Shown one piece after another: positions 25,415 through 36,292 of a stretch of DNA of 64,000 nucleotides (positions are counted from its first letter, which is position 1; each line of letters opens with the position of its first letter). The notes beneath the pieces were generated by a model, which saw nothing but the letters and a program-made list of their open reading frames with translations, was not told the DNA's origin and made no database searches. The DNA is from Entoloma clypeatum (taxonomy: Eukaryota; Basidiomycota; Agaricomycetes; Agaricales; Entolomataceae): contig OY751495.1 of the NCBI GenBank assembly GCA_963565915.1, positions 2,170,001 through 2,234,000 of the forward strand. Reading direction: 5' to 3'. The position numbers and the translations under genes were made by a program.

Positions 25415-28104
25415 ATGCATCCTCTACTGCTACTTCTGCCCATCATCCTCGCCTTGCCATGTTTCAACCCACCCCTCACCTCTCTCAGTCCCAGAGGGAG
25501 ACCCCACATGACTTTTGGTGCTGGCACCAAAGTCCCCTTCCGGCACGCCAACTTCGATAACTCGTCCTTGCCTGCCGTCTCCGCCATCGTCTTTGGCCCC
25601 ACCCCCGCCCCCGCCACCGTCGCGCCAGCCTGTGACCACGAAGCGCCGACCCCCAAAGCAGCTCTACCACCCCGCGTGTCCCACGCGGATGTCTGCCCCG
25701 CCGCTGTCGCAGGATCCCCCCTGGCTCGACCCCAATTTTCATCCGCCGTGTCCCAGGCCCCCGTCCTTGCCCTCACCCTTCCGGTTTCTGTCGCAGCTGC
25801 CCGCCTCGACAGAGCCCACATCTCGCCCGCAGTTCATGAGGCATCCCAGGTGTTCAATCGAACAGGACCCGCCGTTCCTAGCCAGTTCGGCCCCGTCCTC
25901 AACGCCGCCTCCGCTGTCCTTAATACCACATTTCTCGCCCCCGCCCCCGCCCTTGAGGATCCCCCCGTATGGCAAGCTCCCTTCAAGTCCGACAGCGCAG
26001 CCGCCTTTTCGCCAGGTAGGATCGCAGCTCTCGCTGCTGCCATATCGGGTCTGTTCGCTATCGCCCTTCGCGGCGTGTACAAGGTTCGTGTTTTTTCATC
26101 ATTGTTTTCTTTTTTATCTACAGATGTTGATCGTCCTGTACCTTTAGCATCGGCTGTCGTCCTCCAATGCCCCCGCAATGGAGGAAGATGTTGTTCAGGT
26201 TGACATGGTGAGAGTTCATTTCATCCTCATCTCTTCGTCATATTTATCAGCTGTCGTTTACAGGACGATTCGCCACCGCCCTCCGTCGAACCTGGAACCG
26301 AAAAGCAAGAAGCGGACAAGGTAAGCATTGACATATCCTGTCCACAAACATTGATTTCTGATTGTTGCGCATCTGTAGAATTGTTCCACGCCCTCCACTG
26401 CCCACGCGGTCGAGGAAGATGTAGAAGAGGATAGCAAGGTAACAATCAATTCCACGTTCCCATCCCCCTCGTGTTTAACATCTCTCATCAGCAGGTCGAC
26501 TCGCCACCAGCCGCTGCTGCCTCAGAAACTGATAGGGTAAGCATTATATCTCGCCGTCGTCAGACATCAACCTAATGTTTTTCTTTTACCTCAAGGCCTT
26601 TGCCTCTTCCCCGTCAACATCCCCGGTCGAGCGCGAAGAAAGCCCTGTCATCGACCCCCCAACCCCGCAAAACCTGGCCGCAGAACTGTCGGAGAAGACG
26701 GATGACAGCCGTCTGGCCCCGTCCCCGCCCACTGCGCCAGCAAGCCCAGCCCCTCCCCTTGATACCCTCCCGACAACCTCGCTGCTGGACTCTCCCCCGC
26801 TGCCAGAGTCGGCGCCAGAATCTTTGGCTTCCCCCCATGTACCGCTCTCGCCCTCAAGCACCGGCCTTCCCGAAGGTCCGGTCCTCCCCATAAGCACTGT
26901 TCCCTCCTCAACTGCCGACTTTGCACCAGGTACCGACGCTCCGCCTATTAACGCCGTCCCGCCCAACACCGCCGGTGCCGACGCGCTCACAAAAACCCTC
27001 GCACCAGCCGTCGTCGCCGCTGCTGCCTCCGAGTCCGATCCGTCTCCTGAGCCTCGTCCTGCAACGAGTGTTAGGCTCACCGCAGGCGAGCAACTTGAGA
27101 GCACCAAGGAGGAGGAGGAGGAGCAAGGCGAAGAGGGTCTCGAGGCCTCGCGGTGGGCAACCAAGGCGGCAGACGAAGGGGAGGAGGAACAGGCGGCGAC
27201 GAAGAAGGGGAAGGAGATGAAGGAGAAAAAACGCCGGACGAGGATCAGAAGAAGGAAGCGGCGGGGCCGTGAGGCGGTAGCGGGGCCGCTAGTGCTGTTG
27301 AAGGAGGAGGAGCGAGATGAGGAGGAGCGAGAAGCAGAGGAGAAGGAGGAAAAAGACGGGGCCGTTCCCACCCCCGGCTTACTTCTGGTAGAGCCTTTGT
27401 CAAGTGGCTCCAGTGAGGAACCGGCATTGTCCGCGTCCAGATGGGCGCACAAGGACGAAGGGGAGAATGAAGACGACGGTGAGGGGTGGGCTGTCGTAAG
27501 GAAGAAGCAAGGGTCGTGCTCTCTGAGAGCGCCGGTGCCTGTGAAAGAGGAGGAGCGGAAGGAGGTTGACCGGAAGACGCGGCGGGAGGCGCGCAAAGAG
27601 AAGTGGGAGAGGGACAAAGCAAAGCAGGAAGAGAAGGAGAAGGCAAGAGAGAAGCAGGAGATCGTCCAAGGAGCCGGCCCGTCAAGCTGGGCGGATGAGG
27701 TGGAGGCGGACGAGGAGAAGAAGGGACGCGGGCTTGCTGTGTCCATATGGGCGGCGGCACCCGATGTCAAGAAGGAGTCGGTGGAGCAGGGCTTGCGGGC
27801 GTCGAAGTGGGCGTCGGGGCGCGAGTCAGAAAAGAAGAAGGACAAGCGGAAGGAGGAGAAAGGGGAGGAGGAGCTGTCCTGGAGGTCGAGGAGTGGGGAT
27901 GAGCGACCGCGTGCGCCGCAGAAGAGGGGTGAGGAGAGGCAGAAGGGGAAGGGGGTAGCGATGCGCTCGTCCCCGTTTCCAGCCGTGTTTAGCTCCATGT
28001 CTCGGGCGGGTACCAGCGCTAACGTGGTCGGTGGAAGGAGTGGTCGTGTCCCCCCAGAAAGCGTGCTGATCGTGGAGTCTTTCGGAACCTGCGCAGGCGC
28101 ATGA
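25415..28104 (+). CDS. family member C: type I membrane protein with charged SxWA-motif tail
   Basis: Closest to B. Six exons (25415-26083, 26148-26207, 26264-26320, 26379-26438, 26495-26536, 26596-28104) splice to 798 residues, all boundaries in phase 0. Signal peptide MHPLLLLLPIILALPC is followed by TFGAGTKVPFRHANFDNS, a Pro/Ala-rich outer region with several N-x-T/S sites, and a helix GRIAALAAAISGLFAIAL before GVYKVR. Micro-exons encode NAPAMEEDVVQVDM, DDSPPPSVEPG, AHAVEEDVEEDSK and VDSPPAAAASETDR. The tail is rich in Lys, Glu and Arg (RTRIRRRKRRGREAV) and has five W motifs: GLEASRWATK, ALSASRWAHK, GPSSWADEVE, GLAVSIWAAA and GLRASKWASG. A DGEGWAVVRKKQG segment also occurs in B. Role unknown. 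It seems the best-preserved member. Confidence 0.82.
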
Positions 28105-28487
28105 GATGAGAATGGAGGTGTGGAATGTGGCAGGACGAGACGCTGCATTTTGAGCAGAGTCGAGAATTATAATCTGTAATTTATACTGCGTTTTTCATTG
28201 CTAAAGTATGAGCAGCTCCATATCTGTGTTTTTGACTGTTGGCTGGCAGTCTCTCGACTCATTATTCACGCTTTCTTGTTCAAACGTTCATCAACAAATT
28301 TGAACCCACGTCTCTTCTCGAAAATCCTCTCGTATTCTTTTACAAACACACTTTCTCCTCTTATTTTATCACGTATTTAACTTTCATCTGTGCCTGGTTC
28401 TCTCGTAAACTGTGAACGTCAAGATGGGGTATGTATAAAATGATAGCGAGGAAGACGATAGTAAGTGGAAATCAGGGACATTACTTA
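28105..28487. other. 3' flank of C, no gene
   Basis: Short AT-rich stretch between the stop of C and the broken kinase on the opposite strand. No motif found. Confidence 0.4.
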
Positions 28488-29640
28488 TCACAGTAAAACG
28501 CTGTTGCCAAGCTCGCGTCCACCATTGATAATGTGCGCTTCCGAAAATCGCGCCATATTCAACCAAGACTCGACCAGCGCAGCTGATGGACATTTTTCAG
28601 GTTGCATAGCCCAACACGCGGTAACGATACTCCAGACATCGTCCGAAACCGGAAGATCCATCGGCCGATTCGGTCGAATACCCCGCACGACATCGAGCAT
28701 CACAACAATGTCATGCCTTTGGTGACTGTAAGGCAATTTTCCCGACATCACCTCCAAAATTGTCATTCCAAAGGCATAGACGTCAGTTTCCATGGTGTAC
28801 ATGATTTCTCCCGTGTCCTCTATCGAGGCGTCTTCGGGGAAATCAAGTATTTCGGGTGCCATCCAGCGTGGTCGGTACGTTTCTGCAACGGTGCGGCCAA
28901 TGTACTTGATGAGCGGGGCGAGGCCGGTATCCATGAGGAGAGGCGTATGTTCTCGCATCAAGATGCTTGCCTGAGAGCCATTGATGTAAATGAAACAGAA
29001 ACAGAACACATTGCGGATGAAAAGAGGCGTACCCCACGAATATCGGCGTGAATGATGCCTAAGGAATGTAGATGACAAACTGCAGACGCCACTTGAACGA
29101 GCTTTTGGGACCGGTGGCAGTACCAAATCAAGTTTAGGTGTCCCACAGTGGTCTTGATTTTGGAAGTATTTCATGATGCTACCGTGACACATGGGCAACA
29201 CAAGACCTGGTAAATGACCGAAATCATGACAAGTTCCGTAGCAATCCATAATATTTGGGTGGCGAATTTGCTGCCATATTCCGACAAGCTCAGCGACGTG
29301 CTACAAGTTGAATCCAGTCACACACAAGAGCCAACTGGACAGATTTTTGAACCACACGGACCTATCTGAACTTCTTCCTCGCCGCCTGACTCAATGTATG
29401 TCCTCGCATGACTTTGACCGCGATCTTTGCACAGTTGCCGATACATTGCGTGACACGTGCTGCTCACTTACATTTCTCTGCAAGCCGTCTTCGGTCAGGA
29501 ATTTGCACCGGAAAACATCGGAAACTTCTCCGATGTTCCTAACTTCGATGCGTGTGCTTTCGATAAATGAATGGGATAGGTGACACTTCAGGCCCCGGTG
29601 GCTGAGCCTGAGACCGCGGCTTATTGGCAGCTCTGTATAG
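28488..29640 (-). pseudogene. broken copy of kinase 1
   Basis: Clear homology to kinase 1 (6916-8310): SDVFRCKFLTEDGLQRN, IAVKVMRG, MDCYGTCHDFGHLPG, LPMCHGSIMKYF, GIIHADIRG, LLMDTGLAPLI, RPRWMAPEIL, TDVYAFGMTILEVMSG. There are two clear defects. At the end of the exon carrying the ATP lysine, the codon AAG of kinase 1 is TAG here (KKFR*). The intron after KLDL has shrunk to 22 bases, too short for normal splicing and not a multiple of three. It also shares the altered HAD...DTG motifs. It lies tail to tail with member C. Confidence 0.7.
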
Positions 29641-30134
29641 CCGTGGGCTGACTTTGGCACGGCCGCGAAATGGCCATAAGCTTTTACAGCCAAAGTTGTA
29701 CTCAGATGGCGCTCGACACACGATCAGAGGAGCGTGACACGATGCGCCGGCAGCACCGGCTATATGCGACAGTTATTCGGCATCCACATGTCAGTCAACC
29801 GTCCGCGCTCCATCGACAACGTGCGCGGAACTGAGGACAAGTGTCGCTCGTAAAACTGGGGATCCAGCCGGCAGAGCAGACCTTTATCATCGGCACCCCG
29901 AAATATCGCGCGGAGGTGGAAGCGTCGCCGACCGGTGCCATAATGCCTAAACCTCCTCCTGATAATCCTCCTGTCATCGTCCCTCTCAGTCATTTGTATG
30001 TGGTATTGGATCATTAGATGTACCCACATTAGACTGAGCGGTGGTCAACGATGCCTTCAAAGAGGATAATGCTAGTGATGCAAGGCCTAGAACCTCGAGC
30101 CAAGAGAGGACCCATTCTCCAAGACCCATCGGAG
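29641..30134. other. gap, no supported gene
   Basis: A minus ORF of 89 codons at 29760-30029 has no recognisable motif. No repeat or RNA gene was seen. Confidence 0.35.
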
Positions 30135-30894
30135 CTTGGCAAATACGTCGCGTTCAAAGGTCCCAGAAATGACAAGCATAGTTAAGCGCGGATAGAACAT
30201 GTTTATTGATCCTGGATTTGAGGTCCGAGATTTGAGGTTGCACATGTTGGATTTGAGATGCTCGAACACTAGATCAAGGCAAACTGACAATGGCCATCAC
30301 CAAGATCAATATGAAAGGCACCACTTCTCGCCTTGGTGGTCAGAAAATCACGGAAGGACGTGTGGAGAGGGACGATGGGAAGGGTTGGATTGAATTAAGT
30401 GACGTTGCTCGGAGGAGAACCGAGGAATCTGACCGCACGGACCGAGTACCATCACGCCCACGAGCATGTTGTCGGAGAAGAATCAGAAGCGATTCGGGGC
30501 CGTCGGGGGTTAGCCCGCGGCCGGTCGACGTAATTGGTCTGAAAATATTCTCTGTGTACCACTGGCGCAACCAGTCAAGCTCTTCATGAGGTCCAAGCGG
30601 ACGCATATGTGGTCTCTCCCAGCTGGAGGGCCCTCAATCCTTGCCCACTGGAACAATCCCGATGCCTTCTGTGCCAGCTGAAGACCGTACTCTTCAAATA
30701 CATGTGAAGGGGGCTTGTCCTTGGGATAGGTACGAATATCTTCACCCGTTTTAGCGGCCAGGTTGGGGTCGTCCATGTGCGTAATACGGACCGATGATGG
30801 CTGGCAATCACAAGTTCTCTGGCCTCGAGATGTTCAGATACGAAAGTTCCACGGGAGCTCAGAAAGGTTGTTGCCAAACAAGAAGAGTGTGCGG
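30135..30894 (-). pseudogene. NACHT-type NTPase relic, copy 1 of a 760 bp repeat
   Basis: The minus strand, switching frames, reads SVRITHMDDPNLAAKTGEDI, RTYPKDKPPSHVFEEYG and LQLAQKASGLFQWARI. This matches the part of fungal NACHT proteins where the motifs D-I-x-x-Y, L-A-x-K-A-x-G-L-F-Q-W-A occur. Surrounding parts are frame-shifted and have stops, so it is a fragment of a STAND/NLR-like gene, not a working one. The same 760 bases recur at 35533-36292. Confidence 0.6.
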
Positions 30895-31166
30895 CACCAA
30901 AAACCCGATGAATGTCCAATAATGGCGATGTCATTTTGATGGTATTTTCATTTCGTCCTCACAACTGGGGAGTTATGAGAATGCATGCAACTTTCGAGAC
31001 TTATATTGAATATGAAAAAACTGGAGCCAGGATTAGTCATTTGGCATCAACAATGTTACAGTACAAAAATGTATGGAATATGGGCGACAACAGAGAGAAC
31101 AAGTAACAGTGGAATCTATTTAAAGTTCAGGTCTGCAGTTAATCAGTCAGTTCACGGATACACATA
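30895..31166. other. gap before the nuclease-like gene
   Basis: AT-rich non-coding stretch between the NACHT relic and the 3' end of the nuclease-like gene. Nothing recognised. Confidence 0.4.
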
Positions 31167-32376
31167 TCATGCTTGTCTGACCCCACCTTCTGCCTTGAAA
31201 TGGACAGCCAGGTCTGACCCATTCGGCTGTATGACTCCATATCCTTTGTTACGCGCGTACGAGACACAATCTTCGTCGTCAGGCCAATGATATGCTGCCA
31301 GATACATTTGCGCACGCCGGTTCTTTCCCATAGCAATGAGGCTTTTGGAGATGCGTTCCGATTGGCTATCGATGTGGGCCTGATACAGTTCAGCCTACTC
31401 AAGCTTGAGTTGGAGATATTTGGGAGCTCACCTTTGACATCCTGTATTTCGCTTCCAGAAAGACGATGCCACCATCCGACAGCTGATATAGTGCTTCCCA
31501 CTCACTAACATATTTTCCCGCTTCGTCCTTGATGACTCTTGGCAACTTCGTAATCTTTGGATCTTCGTTTTCCAAAATCTCCTTCAAAGCAAGTGCGGTC
31601 TTCCTCTCAAAGACCCGATCCCACACCTGCTCCCTCAACAATCCTTTTTCACGATAGGGCAGGCCAGAGCCTGCGACATCATAGATAACATCGGGATCAA
31701 TCTTGTCAACCTGATGAGGGCGAATAATTTGTCCAGTTATTGGTTCGATCAGAAATTGTCTAGGTGTCGTCAAAAAGGTGGTTATATCTTCGGCGGAGGA
31801 GAATTCAGCCAAACCAGGTGCATCCCAAGAAGGATATTGGAGACGTAAGGTCACAGGAAACCGTTTGATGAAAGGCTTTGTTCTGGCCCAGGCAGAGCAT
31901 ATCGCACTAGTGTAAATTGCACGGGAAAGCATCACGAGAATGGCGACGACGTTCAGGTTTTGTAATGACGGTGATGGTTGGATTCCAGATACGTAGTGTT
32001 TGGCCAATGGTTCCAAACAGGTACAGCCCGGTTCCCCATCACGTTTTCAGTGTCCATTGCACTACTGCTCACCACTGGACAGGTTCAAACGCACCAGCAA
32101 ATGAAATAATGTATTCCTTGCCACCAAGTTTGGCTTCAGTCCTACAGGAATCCGTGGCGACCCGGAATATGCAAGGCAGTGTGCTAGCAAGTCGCTTGAG
32201 ACGCTTGGGGTCGAGACAATCGATTTGTATTATGTTCACAGGTTCGCCAAGATCTGCGTTGACGACTGAGGACTCACACACATGCACCATGAAGAATCGA
32301 TCCTAAAGTTCCAATCGAGGTCCTCTTCTTTTTTTCCAAACCACAGCACATTCCGCGAACTCATCTTTTCCAACAT
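31167..32376 (-). CDS. putative PD-(D/E)XK nuclease-like protein (Crinkler/RHS-related family)
   Basis: The main exon (about 31434-32016) contains LPYREKGLLREQVWDRVFER, LKEILENEDPKITKLP and YVSEWEALYQLSDGG followed by IVFLEAKYRMSK. Glu...(D)...E-A-K is the active-site pattern of PD-(D/E)XK nucleases. A 37-base GT-AG intron then joins AELYQAHIDSQ through YLAAYHWPDDEDCVSYARN to GYGVIQPNGSDLAV and a stop at 31167. Upstream exons give DLDWNFRIDSSWCMC and IFRVATDSCRTEAKLGG; the start at 32376 and the introns there are tentative. I recall similar Agaricomycete proteins grouped with Crinkler/RHS-like P-loop proteins, but cannot check. If so, it would be a nuclease-type partner or effector domain. 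Its first codon lies only 27 bp from the left boundary of duplication 1, so its promoter may come from the duplicated segment. Confidence 0.5.
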
Positions 32377-33345
32377 TGCAGATTACTGTCGGTGCCATGG
32401 CAGAGCTATCATGTCCTAATCGACCTCAGGTTCGACGAGGTTGTCGACTCCACTGGGCCTGACGAAATTTGTGCCCTGCTCAGCGGTTTTCAGTAATATT
32501 TTCCGGATACCTTCACATTTAACGGTAAGTAGCTCTAACCTCCCCAAATGATGAACTTTATCCGATCTGTATACGCGCAGACATCCGCGTTTGTTCTGGA
32601 GTCCGTCATCTCAGCAACTATCAAAGCGACCTCGAGGCACCCAACCTTCTTCAAGTCCTGGACTGATCCCAGATGAAGGATCCCGCATTCAGGACAAGGC
32701 CGTTATCTCTGAAACTTGAAGCTTTGGGGCAAGGGTCGCTACCCGTGGATGCAATCTGCGGCTGCCGCCTCGCTCTCCTGGATGGTGGTCATTGATATTA
32801 ATTCATTGTGATCGTTGCACCCATTGACCTTGTATGTTCTGAGGCCCTTCAGGATCAAACGACCCTTCCAGGGGAACCCTGAGATCCTCGAGTTAATCCT
32901 GTTGCAGCGGGGGGAGTTCGGGCAAGTTTAGCGCAGATCATAGGGTAAGCATGCAATAGTTCTTCGAATTCTTTGCCAACACGGACTAACCCTTTTTTCT
33001 GTAGCATCATATACTGGTGCTGTTCAGCCCAGCTAAAACTATAATTGCAATTTAAATGTATGATTGATTGAATTAATTAAGGGTAGGTACTCCCCGTCAA
33101 CCCTCTTCAAATAGCCCTGAGTCCCGAACGACCAACCTGTCTCCCTCCTCAGCCTCCTGCATTTTCTTTCTTAGCAGGCCCAAACCAGCTGAGCTCCGTT
33201 TCTCAGCACACCTTTTACAACTACACCATATTGTTGTCACGCCCGCCATGGAACGACCTTAGCGAGGAAGCTCTCGACACTAGTTCCAGCTGTCGACCGG
33301 CTTCCTTCCCAAGCTCGTTCCACCATCCACGAGTTTGTCATAGGG

Positions 33346-34545
33346 TTGGAACAGGAGTACAACAAGCCTATTGGAGAGGATGGACCACTGTCCTCTCCCG
33401 TCTTGGATGTGATGATGGACCTGGTTTCGGCGACCGCTCTATTTTATGTACCCTACCTTTTCTTCTTCCAATTATCGGTCTTTTATCTCTCATTATACGG
33501 TTTCTATTTCGAAGTTGGTGGTCGAGGAGAGTACCTCCCTTATGTCGTCATCCATCTCATGCTCGTCTGGACTCGCAGACCGTCATTAATAGAGAAGGAC
33601 CCAGAGTCTCGCTTAGCAGGCAGCGTTGGCTTGCGTGGCCGCATCCCTGACCCCCGGATAGCACCTCCACGCATCGGATTCCCGCAAGCCAATGGGGGGA
33701 ACGCGGACGTTTATATATGTGTTTGGAAGTGGCCTGGTGGCAAGACGACCGTGGTGGGTTGTTCTGGTGTAATTCGCTTGGGGTGTACGTCACGGTTGAT
33801 CCCTTCCAGGTGGCGGTGAAGGTATTGCGCGGAGCGGGCTTGGAAGTTTTGGAACAGGTAGTTTTCCTCAGACCCTTTCGAAGGTGCTTCTTACTCTTAC
33901 CCCATAGCGTGCGCATAGAGAGGTCGCGATCTTGGCTCGGCTCAAAGACAAGAACATGCTTCCATGCTATGGAACAATCCGTGTATATGGCTACCCCATA
34001 GGCATCGTGTCTCCCTGGATCGAGGAGGGAACCCTCACGAAGCAGCTATGTTCAAATTACAATGTACTGTCGTACCCAAATCGCATGAAGATAGTGGGTT
34101 TCCTTCCCCCCAGCGAGTTTTTGATGTTTTTATTCACACCCGACAGATCCTTCAAGTTGCTGGTGGGCTCCTTTATCGTGAGTTGACACCCGATTCTCTG
34201 TTTTGGGACTGATCCCAATGACATCCTCTTCAAAGTGCACGAGAATAACATAGTCCACGGAGATGTCAACGGGGTATGTTTTCCCCCATAAGTGATTCTG
34301 TTGAACTCATGAGCGCCTGCCCCCGTCTGCCAGAACAACATCCTGGTCGATGCCAACGGCACTGTCTTTCTGTTTGATTTCGGCCTTTCCTACGTCCAAG
34401 GGGTCCCCGAGCGCAGTTCACCTCCACCAAGTCAATGCACCGTCGCTTTCAGCGCTCCCGAAATATTGATTGACGGGCAACGTCCTACCATGCGCTCCGA
34501 TATTTACCCATTCGGCAGTTTGATGCTACATGTAAAGACACCATT
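33346..34545 (+). pseudogene. truncated copy of kinase 2
   Basis: Nearly identical to 13429-14684: GGNADVYICVW, QVAVKVLRG, IVSPWIEEGTLTKQL, HENNIVHGDVNG, NNILVDANG, FLFDFGLSYVQG, SDIYPFGSLMLH. At 34545 it runs into reversed kinase 3 sequence and stops soon after, so the C-lobe (MDCWSTTPQDRPS part) is missing. Upstream the frame from 33346 stays open longer than in copy 1. Confidence 0.75.
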
Positions 34546-35329
34546 GTCCATCTCGCGGTGTGCAAGGATACTGAAGATGTAAAGTCCGGAGAAGCGGTGA
34601 TAAACACCAGTTCATAATCTGCCAGAACGGCATGACCTTCTGCATCGATCAGAACGTTGGACTTCATTTCCCGACATCAATGAAATCAGGTCGAAATCCA
34701 GTCACGAAATTTGGCGTTTACTCACACCGCGGATATCTCCATGAACGATTGGTGGGTGAAACTCGTGGAGGTAGCGCAGACCGCATGCGATTTCCTTAAT
34801 CTGCGAAACATGATGTCAGGATCAGTGGTGGGAAAATGACGAGACGCGTAACGCCGGACCAGAGATAGCTTCATGTTATCATCAAGAGAGTGCTCCCTTA
34901 AGAAGTTATTGATATTGCCGTTGGGGTAGAAACGGAGTACCAAGGCCAGCATTAATATGACTGCGACTTTCGAGTGCCTAAAGTACCATCTGTCATAACG
35001 CTTCAGCGTTAACTACTCTGAAAGCATACCTGTTTGAGATTGGCTTTCGTTCTTAGTTCATCGAAGGTGCGGCCGCCTCGAAAAACCTTGATCGCTACCT
35101 GACCAACAACTAGTTTAGTCCATGTGGTCGGGGATTCTGGAAGATCTCTCACCCGACGTGATGAGTTTGAGCGTGAATCAAGAACTTCTCCGTCCCACAG
35201 ATCTGCGTGCTCTCTATATTCAAGGGGATGCTCGCCTACAAGCCTATGTGTTTTGTTCCATGTTCTGGATATGTGATAGAAGAGAGAACGGTTGAGCAAG
35301 CGTGGAAGGCATAGCATGTAGAGGTTCAT
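34546..35329 (-). pseudogene. truncated copy of kinase 3
   Basis: Matches kinase 3 from its 5' part to the activation segment: QVAIKVFRGGRT, VLRFYPNGNINNFLREH, HGDIRG, SNVLIDAEG, LADYELVFI, TARWT. It then crosses the junction at 34545 into antisense kinase 2 sequence and stops. The stretch coding for RFHDLTFCAED in kinase 3 is also shortened near 34960. It cannot encode a complete kinase domain. Confidence 0.75.
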
Positions 35330-35532
35330 ACAGGACAGGCACTCGTGTCGCCTTCCTCTCTCGCACCAACGGTAAGGATCCGCAGGTCACTTTCGGTGAT
35401 TCTGGAGCCATTTCCTGCAGAGTCATTATTACCGAGCGCCGCGCGATATAGTGCTGCGCCGCATACTAAGAAGCAGTCGTATAAGAGTTCGAAATATGTT
35501 GGTGATGATTGTACGTCTGGCAGGAATAGCAT

Positions 35533-36292
35533 CTTGCTAAATACGTCGCGTTCAAAGGTCCCAGAAATGACAAGCATAGTTAAGCGCGGATAGAACATGT
35601 TTATTGATCCTGGATTTGAGGTCCGAGATTCGAGGTTGCACATGTTGGATTTGAGATGCTCGAACACTAGATCAAGGCAAACTGACAATGGCCATCACTA
35701 AGATCAATATGAAATGCACCACTTCTCGCCTTGGTGGTCAGAAAATCACGGAAGGACGTGTGGAGAGGGACGATGGGAAGGGTCGGATTGAATCAAGTGA
35801 CGTTGCTCGGAGGAGAACCGAGGAATCTGACCGCACGGACCGAGTACCATCACGCCCACGAGCATAATGTCGGAGAAGAATCAGAAGCGATTCGGGGCCG
35901 TAGGGGGTTAGCCCGCGGCCGGTCGACGTAATTGGTCTGAAAATATTCTCTGTGTACCACTGGCGCAACCAGTCAAGCTCTTCATGAGGTCCAAGCGGAC
36001 GCATATGTGGTCTCTCCCAGCTGGAGGGCCCTCAATCCTTGCCCACTGGAACAATCCCTCTGCCTTCTGTGCCAGCTGAAGACCGTACTCTTCAAATACA
36101 TGTGAAGGGGGCTTGTCCTTGGGATAGGTACGAATATCTTCACCCGTTTTAGCGGCCAGGTTGGGGTCGTCCATGTGCGTGATGCGGACGGATGATGGCT
36201 GGCAATCACAAGTTCTCTGGCCTCGAGATGTTCAGATACGAAAGTTCCACGGGAGCTCAGAAGGGTTGTTGCCAAACAAGAAGAGTGTGCGG
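35533..36292 (-). pseudogene. NACHT-type NTPase relic, copy 2 of a 760 bp repeat
   Basis: Same content as 30135-30894, with few base changes (for example LAQKAEGLFQWARI here, LAQKASGLFQWARI there). The repeat has exactly equal length in both copies. Its left end is joined directly to the right edge of duplication 1 copy 2. Confidence 0.65.

Larger units (their letters stand above)
32403..35532. repeat. segmental duplication 1, copy 2 (internally deleted)
   Basis: Direct repeat of 12461-16832. About 1.1 kb corresponding to 14684-15779 is missing at 34545, so the 3' ends of both kinase copies are lost. The right edge at 35533 switches abruptly into the NACHT-relic repeat. The first part (32403-33345) has no gene. 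Confidence 0.85.

Noticed and set aside
26586..28148. 520-codon ORF on the minus strand over family member C
   Set aside because: It is antisense to the Lys/Glu-rich tail; the GAG/GAA/AAG codons of C read as Ser/Phe/Leu on the other strand and create few stops. No splice structure or motif.
30300..30600. plus ORF 30290-30589 in the NACHT relic
   Set aside because: It is conserved only because the whole 760 bp repeat is conserved; the copy at 35731 breaks differently.
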